Shown: piece after piece, positions 7,386 through 12,929 of the stretch | Position numbering within the stretch: position 1 is the stretch's first letter | Layout of the letters: the number at the start of each line of letters is the position of its first letter | Assembly (NCBI GenBank): GCA_044866695.1 | Contig: JBIOUF010000294.1 | Coordinates: 1-15,880 of the forward strand | Reading direction: 5' to 3' | Length of the DNA: 15,880 nucleotides | From: JBIOUF01 sp044866695 | GTDB taxonomy: Bacteria; Actinomycetota; Actinomycetes; Propionibacteriales; Nocardioidaceae | Made by a program: the position numbers and the translations under genes | The notes under the pieces: generated by a model | Databases searched by the model: none | The model's input: the letters and a program-made list of their open reading frames with translations, nothing else | Told to the model about the DNA's origin: nothing

Positions 7386-8558
7386 CTACCGCTGCCCCGG
7401 TCGGCTGCGCCCGTTCTCGGCCGTGGCGAACTCCGCGCGTAGGGCGTGGTTGTGCTCTCCCAGGGAGGGCACGTCTCCCATCTGCAGGTCGAGCCCGTCG
7501 AAGGCCACCGCCGGGAGCAGCGCGTCGACCCGCCCGCCTCCCGGCACGCCGACGGACCGCCACCGGTCCCGCGCCCGCAGCTGCGGGTGCTCGTGGAGCT
7601 CCACCGGGGTGCGCAGCCGGGCGCAGGCGATCCCGGCCTCGTCGAGCCGAGCCATCACGTCGTCGGCGTCCTGGTCCGCGAACGCGCCCTCCAGGATCGC
7701 GGTGAGGTCGTCGTTGTTCTCGACCCGCGCGGGGTTGTTCGCGAACCTCGGGTCGGTCACCAGGTCGGGACGGTCCAGCACCCGCAGGCAGAGCACCTCC
7801 CACTCCCGGTCGCTCTGCACGCCGAGGAACACCGGCGCGCCACGGGCCGCGCGGAAGGGCCCGTACGGCGCGATCGACGCGTGCCGCGCGCCGGTGCGCC
7901 GTGGAGGGTGCCCGCCGTAGACCGCGTAGTAGGTCGGCTGCATCATCCACTCGCCGAGCGCGTCGAGCATCGCGACCTCCAGCGTGCTGCCCAGGCCGGT
8001 CCGCTCACGCAGCAGCAGGGCGGAGAGGACGCCGCTGTGGGCATAGCAGCCGGTGGCGATGTCGGCCACGGAGATGCCGGCCTTCGCGGGCTGGTCGGGG
8101 GTCCCGGTGACGCTGAGCAGGCCTGCCTCGCACTGCACGAGCAGGTCGTAGGCCTTCTTGGAACGGTACGGCCCCGTCGACCCGTACCCGGAGATCGAGC
8201 AGTACACCAGTCCGGGGTCGGCCGCTCTCAGCGTGGCGGGGGCCAGCCCGAGCCGGTCCACCGCTCCGGGAGCGAGGTTCTGCACGACGACGTCCGCGGC
8301 CGCGATGATCCGGTCGAGCACGGCGCGGTCCGCGGGGTCCTTCAGGTCCAGCTCGATCGACTCCTTGCCCCTGTTGAGCCACGCGAAGTAGCTCGACTGG
8401 CCGCGGGTGCTCCGGTCGTAGTCCCGGGCGAAGTCACCGACGCCGGGCCGTTCCACCTTGATCACCCGAGCGCCGAGGTCGGCGAGATGGCGCGTGGCCA
8501 GCGGCGCGGCGACGGCCTGTTCGAGCGAGACGACCGTGGTCGCGTCGAGCGGAAGCAC
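7386..8558 (-). CDS. CaiB/BaiF class III CoA transferase (possible C5-dicarboxylate activating enzyme)
   Basis: A 390-residue class III CoA-transferase, of typical length. Family signatures are VVSLEQAVAAPLATRHLADL (9-28), GARVIKVERPGVGDFARDYD (29-48), FAWLNRGKESIELDL (58-72), CSISGYGSTGPY (120-131) and YDLLVQCEAGLLSVTG (137-152). Asp138 is the expected nucleophile that forms the aspartyl-CoA intermediate. The reading frame stays open far upstream to 9311, but family similarity begins at VLPLDATTVVSLEQ. The GTG at 8558 is preceded by AGGGAGGGAA (minus strand), so I chose it. It is the first gene of a minus-strand cluster with Mch- and Mct-like genes. By context it may transfer CoA from succinyl-CoA or another donor to mesaconate, citramalate or a similar acid. 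The sequence alone does not show the substrate. Formyl-CoA/oxalate or racemase-type activity remains possible. Confidence 0.85.
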   Translation of the reverse strand: MLPLDATTVVSLEQAVAAPLATRHLADLGARVIKVERPGVGDFARDYDRSTRGQSSYFAWLNRGKESIELDLKDPADRAVLDRIIAAADVVVQNLAPGAVDRLGLAPATLRAADPGLVYCSISGYGSTGPYRSKKAYDLLVQCEAGLLSVTGTPDQPAKAGISVADIATGCYAHSGVLSALLLRERTGLGSTLEVAMLDALGEWMMQPTYYAVYGGHPPRRTGARHASIAPYGPFRAARGAPVFLGVQSDREWEVLCLRVLDRPDLVTDPRFANNPARVENNDDLTAILEGAFADQDADDVMARLDEAGIACARLRTPVELHEHPQLRARDRWRSVGVPGGGRVDALLPAVAFDGLDLQMGDVPSLGEHNHALRAEFATAENGRSRPGQR

Positions 8559-8691
8559 GCGTTCCCTCCCTGTGGCGAGCCGGCGCCTGGCAGTCCGGGC
8601 TGGGGCGCCGCGACGACTCGGGGCCAGAGAGCCGGCGGTGGATGGTCGTGCGGGCAGTTCGGCGGGCATTCCAGGGTACGGTCCCGTCCGT

Positions 8692-8727
8692 CTCGCGGCG
8701 TCCCGGGCCCGGCCCGGGAGCCGCGAG
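8692..8727. repeat. 15-bp bulged inverted repeat with 5-nt loop
   Basis: The left arm ctcgcggc-g-tcccggg (8692-8707) pairs with cccggga-gccgcgag (8713-8727), leaving one unpaired G at 8700 and the loop cccgg (8708-8712). All 15 pairs are Watson-Crick. In a divergent promoter region this could be a cruciform or large operator, or a leader hairpin of either transcript. The function is not shown. Confidence 0.6.
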
Positions 8728-8740
8728 GGAGCGCCCATCC

Positions 8741-8826
8741 CCACGACCACTTGACGAGCCGTCTTGTCCAGTGACAGCGTCGCCCCCCGAGGCCGTGGCC
8801 ACTCGCGCCCCGCTACCACGACCACT
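8741..8826. repeat. Two direct copies of ccacgaccact
   Basis: Identical 11-bp copies occur at 8741-8751 and 8816-8826, with 75 bp between start points, about seven helical turns. Both lie upstream of the SRPBCC gene in the divergent promoter region. They could be binding sites for one regulator on the same DNA face. Chance recurrence in GC-rich DNA is also possible. Confidence 0.35.
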
Positions 8827-8922
8827 CCGCGCCCGGAGGCCGCTGGTCGCGCCTGCTCGTGCTCGCGCACCCCAGCGCTGACCGCGAGACCGGCACCTTC
8901 CTCCACCCGACCAGGAGGCGAC

Positions 8923-9705
8923 ATGACGGACGGCAGCCGCTCGATCGAGCTCGACGTGGAGGTGCCGGGCACGCCGGAGGAGGTCTGGGCCGCGGTGGCG
9001 ACCGGACCCGGCATCGGCAGCTGGTTCGTGCCGAGCACGGTCGAGGAGCACGAGGGCGGCGAGCTCGTGCAGCAGTTCGGGCCCGGCGAGTCGATGACGG
9101 TCCGGGGGCGAGTCCGGGTCTGGGACCCGCCCCGCCGGGTCGTCTTCGACGACGGCGCCGCCGGTGGGGGAATGGTCTTCGAGTGGCTGGTCGAGCCCCG
9201 CGACGCGGGCACCTGCCTGGTGCGCCTGGTGAACAGCGGCTTCGGCTCCGGGGCGGACTGGGACGACCAGCTCCACGGCATGCAGAGGGGGTGGCGGATG
9301 TTCCTGCACAACCTGCGGCTGCACCGCCGCCACTTCCCAGGGCAGGTTGCCGTGCTCGCTCAGCCCACGGCGGTGGCCGCCGTCGGCCTCGACCAGGCCT
9401 GGCAGGTCCTCACCGGGGCGCTGGGGGTCCCCGCCGCACCGGCCGAGGGCGACCATCTGGCCGCGGGCCCGGACGCGCCGACGGCCCTGGCCGGCACCGT
9501 CGAGCGTGCGGTGCCGCGGATGCTGACCCTGCGCATCAGCGCTCCGGGACCGGGCACCGCGCTGGTGGCGGTCGAGGGCAGCGAGGGACAGGCCGTGGCC
9601 AGCGTGTGGCTCTGGCTGTACGGCGCCGACGCGGGCGACGAGGCGCCCGCGATACTCCAGGCCTGGCAGGACTGGCTGACCGCCCTGTTCGCCGCGTCGG
9701 GCTGA
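8923..9705 (+). CDS. SRPBCC / AHSA1-like domain protein
   Basis: A 260-residue soluble protein. Residues 1 to about 140 have the SRPBCC (START/Bet v1-like, AHSA1) pattern: IELDVEVPGTPEEVWAAVAT, GPGIGSWFVPS, GRVRVWDPPRRVVF and FEWLVEPRDAGTCLVRLV. This fold binds hydrophobic ligands or acts as a chaperone-like cofactor. The remaining 120 residues repeat features of the same fold (LDQAWQVLTGALGV, GTALVAVEGSEGQAVASVWL, WQDWLTALF) and may be a diverged second domain. The start is the ATG at 8923, set by a perfect AGGAGG at 8913-8918. An upstream in-frame extension reads as low-complexity sequence and is rejected. AHSA1 proteins are often encoded beside small ArsR repressors, and one lies two genes downstream, but a separate promoter is visible there. 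The ligand is unknown. Confidence 0.8.
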   Translation: MTDGSRSIELDVEVPGTPEEVWAAVATGPGIGSWFVPSTVEEHEGGELVQQFGPGESMTVRGRVRVWDPPRRVVFDDGAAGGGMVFEWLVEPRDAGTCLVRLVNSGFGSGADWDDQLHGMQRGWRMFLHNLRLHRRHFPGQVAVLAQPTAVAAVGLDQAWQVLTGALGVPAAPAEGDHLAAGPDAPTALAGTVERAVPRMLTLRISAPGPGTALVAVEGSEGQAVASVWLWLYGADAGDEAPAILQAWQDWLTALFAASG

Positions 9706-9756
9706 ACCTGCGGGCCGGGACGCGCCGGGTCCGGGCCTGGGGGTGAGCGTCCTACC

Positions 9757-10629
9757 ATGCGCAGCGTGACACCTACGCGCCCCGCGCGACCTCCCAGCGT
9801 CGTCCTCCTCGACGTCGACGGCACCTTGGTCGACTACCGTGCCGAGCTCCCGGCCAGCGCCGCCGAGGCGATCCGCGAAGCGCGGGGCCGAGGCCACCGC
9901 ATCTACCTGGTCACCGGGCGGAGCCGCGCCGAGATCTATCCTCACCTCTGGGAGCTGGGCGTCGACGGCATGGTCGGCGGGAACGGCAGCTACGTCGAGG
10001 ACGACGGCCAGGTGGTCTTCCACCAGGTGCTCGACGAGGCGGTGGTGGAACGGGCCGTCGCGTGGCTGCTGGCCGAGGAGCTCGGCTTCTACCTCGAGTG
10101 CAACTCCGGGCTGTACGCCAGCGACAGCTTCCCCGAGAAGGCCGCGACGGTGCTCGGGGGTGCGACGGAGGAGAACATCTCGACGATTCGCGCGGGCTTC
10201 CCGGACATGGTCTACGGCACCACCAGCGGCCGGGACGACGTCAACAAGATCAGCTTCGTCCTCGAGCCGAAGGTGGACCTGACCGCCCTGGCCCACGAGT
10301 TCGCCGACCAGGCCAAGATCGATGCCTGGAGCCTGACCGGCCAGCGCGACGAGTTCGGTGAGTTCGGGCAGATCGGGGTCCACAAGGGGGCCGCCGTCGA
10401 GCGGCTGGCCGCCCACCTCGGCAGGCCGCTCACCGAGCTGATCGGGTTCGGCGACGCGCGCAGCGACTCAGAGCTGCTCACCACCTGCGGCACCGGGGTC
10501 GCCATGGGCAACGCCCCCAGCGAGGTCAAGGCCATCGCCGACCTGGTCACCGACCATGTGGACGACGACGGGCTGGCCAACGCCTTCCGCCGGCTGGGAC
10601 TGGTCCCCGGCACCGCGCCGGCCACCTGA
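9757..10629 (+). CDS. HAD superfamily (Cof-type, HAD-IIB) hydrolase
   Basis: A 290-residue cytosolic phosphatase of the haloacid dehalogenase superfamily. All four catalytic motifs are visible: DVDGT at 19-23 (nucleophile Asp19, acid/base Asp21), Thr53 in LVTGRS, Lys210 in VHKGAAVERLAAHLG, and GDARSD at 232-237 with Mg-binding Asp233 and Asp237. The large cap between motifs II and III (about 80-200) marks the Cof/HAD-IIB group, which dephosphorylates sugar phosphates and other small phosphoesters. GGGGGTGAG at 9738-9746 lies at a usable distance from the ATG. A GTG four codons further in is an alternative start. The gene begins 51 bp after the SRPBCC gene, so co-transcription is possible. Its stop codon is embedded in a hairpin-forming repeat. 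Substrate not predictable. Confidence 0.88.
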   Translation: MRSVTPTRPARPPSVVLLDVDGTLVDYRAELPASAAEAIREARGRGHRIYLVTGRSRAEIYPHLWELGVDGMVGGNGSYVEDDGQVVFHQVLDEAVVERAVAWLLAEELGFYLECNSGLYASDSFPEKAATVLGGATEENISTIRAGFPDMVYGTTSGRDDVNKISFVLEPKVDLTALAHEFADQAKIDAWSLTGQRDEFGEFGQIGVHKGAAVERLAAHLGRPLTELIGFGDARSDSELLTTCGTGVAMGNAPSEVKAIADLVTDHVDDDGLANAFRRLGLVPGTAPAT

Positions 10630-10669
10630 GCCTGGTCCAGCTCAGCTCCAGGCTCAGCTCCAGGCTCAG
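10626..10669 (+). terminator. Alternative-pairing hairpin spanning the HAD gene stop codon
   Basis: ctgagcctgg (10626-10635, containing the TGA stop) is exactly complementary to ccaggctcag, which occurs twice downstream (10648-10657 and 10660-10669) because of the tandem repeat. Two mutually exclusive 10-bp stems can form, with 12- or 24-nt loops. The terminator role is inferred. No U-tract follows. Confidence 0.45.
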
Positions 10670-10676
10670 CTCCAGG
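10641..10676 (+). repeat. Three tandem copies of a 12-bp unit ctcagctccagg
   Basis: Perfect copies lie at 10641-10652, 10653-10664 and 10665-10676, directly after the HAD hydrolase stop codon. The copies are identical, so recent slippage and length variation between strains are likely. If read through in frame, the 12-bp unit would encode a 4-residue repeat, but the repeats lie outside the gene. Confidence 0.9.
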
Positions 10677-10792
10677 GGAAACGGCGAGCTGCTGACCGGG
10701 TGGAGCCGGCCGGCGGCGTACCGGTCGAAGCGAAAACGGCTCCAGCAGCGGCTGAGCGCGCCGACACCGACCTCTTGAACGACCACCCGTCC

Positions 10793-10822
10793 TTGACAGG
10801 CAAGCAGCCACTTGCCTAACGT
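10793..10822 (+). promoter_or_regulatory. Promoter of the ArsR-VOC operon
   Basis: A perfect -35 hexamer TTGACA (10793-10798) is followed after 18 bp by TAACGT (10817-10822), which fits the actinomycete TANNNT -10 pattern. The expected transcription start, about 7 nt later, falls at 10829-10830, on or next to the GTG start codon of the repressor gene. That predicts a leaderless mRNA, a common class in actinomycetes. Confidence 0.72.
10798..10817. promoter_or_regulatory. Operator dyad between -35 and -10 of the ArsR gene
   Basis: The perfect inverted repeat aggcaag-cagcca-cttgcct (7-bp arms, 6-bp spacer) fills the promoter spacer. It overlaps the last base of the -35 and the first base of the -10. 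A dimeric winged-helix repressor bound here would exclude RNA polymerase. Autoregulation by the ArsR-type protein encoded directly downstream is the simplest reading. Confidence 0.65.
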
Positions 10823-10829
10823 CCTCGCT

Positions 10830-11117
10830 GTGGGAGACCTGTTCAAGGCTCTGAGCGACCCGACCCGGCGGGCGATCCTCGACGAGCTGGTCGAGCGCGA
10901 CGGTCAGTCCCTCTTCGAGATCTGCTCGCGCCTGGCCACCAGGCACGGTCTCGCCTCGAGCCGTCAGGCCATCTCCCAGCACCTCGACGTACTCGAGGAC
11001 GCCGGGCTGGTGAGGACGCAGCGCTCGGGACGGTACAAGCTGCACCACCTCGACACCGCACCGCTGGGCGCGATCCTCCTCCGGTGGCCGCTGACCACGA
11101 CAAGATCAACTTCGTGA
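10830..11117 (+). CDS. ArsR-family winged helix-turn-helix repressor
   Basis: A 95-residue dimeric repressor, typical of small ArsR proteins. LFKALSDPTRRAILDELVE (4-22) is the family's opening signature. The recognition region is SRQAISQHLDVLEDAGLV (44-61), followed by the wing RTQRSGRYKLHHLD (62-75). The metal-binding ELCVCDL motif is absent, with ICSRL in its place and a single Cys. So this is a non-metal member, like those controlling VOC or AHSA1 genes. I chose GTG 10830 because the promoter geometry puts transcription start there. A TTG at 10812 would start inside the promoter spacer, even though the frame is open. The VOC gene follows 15 bp after the stop, indicating one operon. The final ten residues (LTTTRSTS end) are unusual but plausible. 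Confidence 0.85.
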   Translation: MGDLFKALSDPTRRAILDELVERDGQSLFEICSRLATRHGLASSRQAISQHLDVLEDAGLVRTQRSGRYKLHHLDTAPLGAILLRWPLTTTRSTS

Positions 11118-11132
11118 AGGGACGGACGCGAC

Positions 11133-11513
11133 GTGAGGATCAACCTGACCAGCGTGCTGGTCGACGACCAGGCGAAGGCGCTGGCCTTCTACACCGACGT
11201 CCTGGGGTTCGTGAAGAGGACCGAGGTCCCGATGGGAGAGCACTCGTGGCTCACGGTCGTCTCCCCCGACGACCCCGACGGGGTCGAGCTCGTGCTGGAG
11301 CCCGACAGCCACCCCGCGGTGCGCCCGTTCAAGGACGCCCTGGTGGCGGACGGGATACCGTTCACCTCCTTCGCCGTGGCCGACGTGCAGGCCGAGTACG
11401 ACCGGCTCACCGCCCTCGGCGTCACGTTCACCCAGCCGCCCACCGCGATGGGTCCGGTGACCACCGCGGTCTTCGACGACACCTGCGGCAACCTGATCCA
11501 GATCGCCGGCTGA
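11133..11513 (+). CDS. VOC superfamily (glyoxalase/bleomycin-resistance/dioxygenase fold) protein
   Basis: A 126-residue single-domain VOC protein. Paired beta-alpha-beta-beta-beta modules are visible: VDDQAKALAFYTDVLGFVKR (10-29) with WLTVVSP and VELVLEP in the first half, and SFAVADVQAEYDRLTALGV (79-97) with GPVTTAVFDDTCGNLIQI (107-124) in the second. Likely metal-ligand positions include Glu52 (VELVLE) and residues near the C-terminal TCGNLIQI strand, but a full metal site is not obvious. The start is GTG 11133 with AAGGGA (11117-11122) upstream. The ribosome binding site begins within the ArsR stop region, consistent with a two-gene operon. Possible roles are electrophile or antibiotic detoxification. 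No specific activity can be assigned. Confidence 0.85.
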   Translation: MRINLTSVLVDDQAKALAFYTDVLGFVKRTEVPMGEHSWLTVVSPDDPDGVELVLEPDSHPAVRPFKDALVADGIPFTSFAVADVQAEYDRLTALGVTFTQPPTAMGPVTTAVFDDTCGNLIQIAG

Positions 11514-11567
11514 CCGGCGCGGACCACCGCGAGCCCGAGCCTCCCCAGGGCCGGTGGAGCGGCCCGC

Positions 11568-11586
11568 CCGCGCAAGCTCTGCGCGG
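11568..11586. terminator. Hairpin between the VOC and acyl-CoA dehydrogenase genes
   Basis: A perfect 7-bp stem, ccgcgca (11568-11574) with tgcgcgg (11580-11586), closes a 5-nt loop. It lies in the 103-bp gap after the VOC stop, so it may end the ArsR-VOC transcript and separate it from the dehydrogenase gene. No U-tract is present. Confidence 0.45.
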
Positions 11587-11616
11587 CGCAGCCCTGCCGA
11601 CCGGAAGGCAGCACAC

Positions 11617-12774
11617 ATGAGGCGCTCGGTCTACGACGAGGACCACGAGGCGTTCCGCGCCAGCGTCCGTGGGTTCATCGCCAACGAGGTGGCCCCCGAC
11701 TTCGCGCAGTGGGAGGCGGCCGGGCATCCCCCGCGCGAGCTGTTCCGCAAGCTCGGCGACCTGGGGGTCATGGGGTTCGGCGTCCCGGAGGAGTACGGCG
11801 GGTCCGGCGACGTGGGCTTCCGCTACCAGGCCGTCCTCCTCGAGGAGGCGGCCGCGGCCGGAGTCACCCTCGGCCACTACTCCGTGACGACGAGCATGGT
11901 GCTTCCCTACCTGCTCGACCTGGCGAACGAGGAGCAGAAGCGACGCTGGCTGCCGGGCATCGCGAGCGGCGACCTCGTGCTGTGCATCGCAATGACCGAG
12001 CCGGGCACCGGCTCCGACCTGGCCGGCATCCGCAGCACCGCGGTGCTGTCCGAGGACGGCTCGCACTACGTGCTGAACGGGGCCAAGACCTTCATCACCG
12101 GCGCGGTCTGCTCCGAGCTGTGCGTGGTCGTGGCCCGCACCTCGCGCGCGGACGACGCCGACCGGCGTGCGGGTCTGTCGTTGCTCGTGGTGCCGACCGA
12201 CAGCCCGGGCTTCGAGCTCGGCCGCAGGCTCGAGAAGGTCGGCCTGCGCTCGTCGGACACCAGCGAGCTGTCCTTCACCGACGTGGCGGTGCCGGTGGAG
12301 AACCTGCTGGGCGAGGAGGGCCGCGGGTTCGCCTACCTCGGCCGGAACCTGGTCCGGGAGCGCCTGGTCATCGGCTTCGACGCGGTGGCACGGGCACAGG
12401 CCGCGGTCGACCTCGCCAAGGCCTACGTGCGGGACCGCCAGGTCTACGGCACCCCGGTCGCGTCGTTCCAGAACACCAAGTTCGTGCTCGCCGAGTGCGA
12501 CACCGAGGTGACCGCCGGGTGGGCGCTCGCCGACCGTGCCGTCGAGCTGGAGGAGGAGGGCGAGCTCAGCGCCGCGGACGCCGCGCGGCTCAAGCTGTTC
12601 GCGACCGAGCTGGCCGGCCGGGTCGTCGACAGGTGCCTGCAGCTGCACGGCGGCTACGGCTACATGCTGGAGTACCCGATCGCGCGCCTGTACGCCGACG
12701 TACGGGTGAACCGCATCTACGGCGGCACCAGCGAGGTCATGAAGACGATCATCGCGAAGGACCTCGGCCTCTGA
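11617..12774 (+). CDS. Acyl-CoA dehydrogenase (FadE-like, long-chain/isovaleryl catalytic type)
   Basis: A 385-residue FAD enzyme that would oxidise an acyl-CoA to the trans-2-enoyl-CoA, passing electrons to ETF. Landmarks are the opening VYDEDHEAFRASVRGFI, the flavin signature CIAMTEPGTGSDLAGI (123-138), FITGAVCSELCVVVART (159-175) and the C-terminal domain QLHGGYGYMLEYPIARLYAD (342-361). The usual catalytic Glu in YEGT is Gly here (IYGGTSEV, 367-374). Glu248 in VRERLVIGF matches the alternative catalytic Glu of long-chain and isovaleryl-CoA dehydrogenases, so activity is expected. The ATG at 11617 has GGAAGG at 11603-11608, and an upstream in-frame extension has no family character. Substrate chain length is not readable from sequence. 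The minus-strand CoA-ester cluster nearby suggests, but does not show, a shared pathway. Confidence 0.93.
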   Translation: MRRSVYDEDHEAFRASVRGFIANEVAPDFAQWEAAGHPPRELFRKLGDLGVMGFGVPEEYGGSGDVGFRYQAVLLEEAAAAGVTLGHYSVTTSMVLPYLLDLANEEQKRRWLPGIASGDLVLCIAMTEPGTGSDLAGIRSTAVLSEDGSHYVLNGAKTFITGAVCSELCVVVARTSRADDADRRAGLSLLVVPTDSPGFELGRRLEKVGLRSSDTSELSFTDVAVPVENLLGEEGRGFAYLGRNLVRERLVIGFDAVARAQAAVDLAKAYVRDRQVYGTPVASFQNTKFVLAECDTEVTAGWALADRAVELEEEGELSAADAARLKLFATELAGRVVDRCLQLHGGYGYMLEYPIARLYADVRVNRIYGGTSEVMKTIIAKDLGL

Positions 12775-12929
12775 GGTGCCGCTTGACGGGGTAGGAGCAC
12801 AGCTGCGGCGCCGAGGGGTGTACTCACAGGGTATCCCGCAGCGGAGCCGGCCCTGTCAGCATCGAGGGCAGGGCACCGTCCGAGGGACCGTGCGCCGCCC
12901 AGCGCCAGCGGCGAAGGAGGAGACAGGTC

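Larger units (their letters stand above)
8559..8922. other. 364-bp divergent intergenic region with inverted and direct repeats
   Basis: This gap separates the divergent CoA-transferase cluster and the SRPBCC gene and should hold promoters for both. I see no convincing gene in it. It contains a large bulged hairpin (8692-8727) and two copies of the 11-mer ccacgaccact (8741-8751 and 8816-8826). A TTGACG at about 8751-8756 could be a -35 element, but no good -10 lies at the right distance. Confidence 0.5.

Noticed and set aside
8559..9311. Upstream extension of the class III CoA-transferase frame
   Set aside because: The frame is open to 9311, but it overlaps the SRPBCC gene antisense, lacks family similarity, and a GTG with a good ribosome binding site lies at 8558.
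8434..10416. 660-residue minus-strand open frame
   Set aside because: It runs antisense through the SRPBCC and HAD genes and then in the wrong frame over the transferase start. No family motifs and no plausible start.
10812..10829. TTG at 10812 as start of the ArsR gene
   Set aside because: It lies inside the predicted promoter spacer and operator, upstream of the expected transcription start. The GTG at 10830 fits the family N-terminus.
12783..12811. TTGACG as a -35 for the alcohol dehydrogenase
   Set aside because: No TANNNT-like -10 occurs at 16-18 bp spacing.
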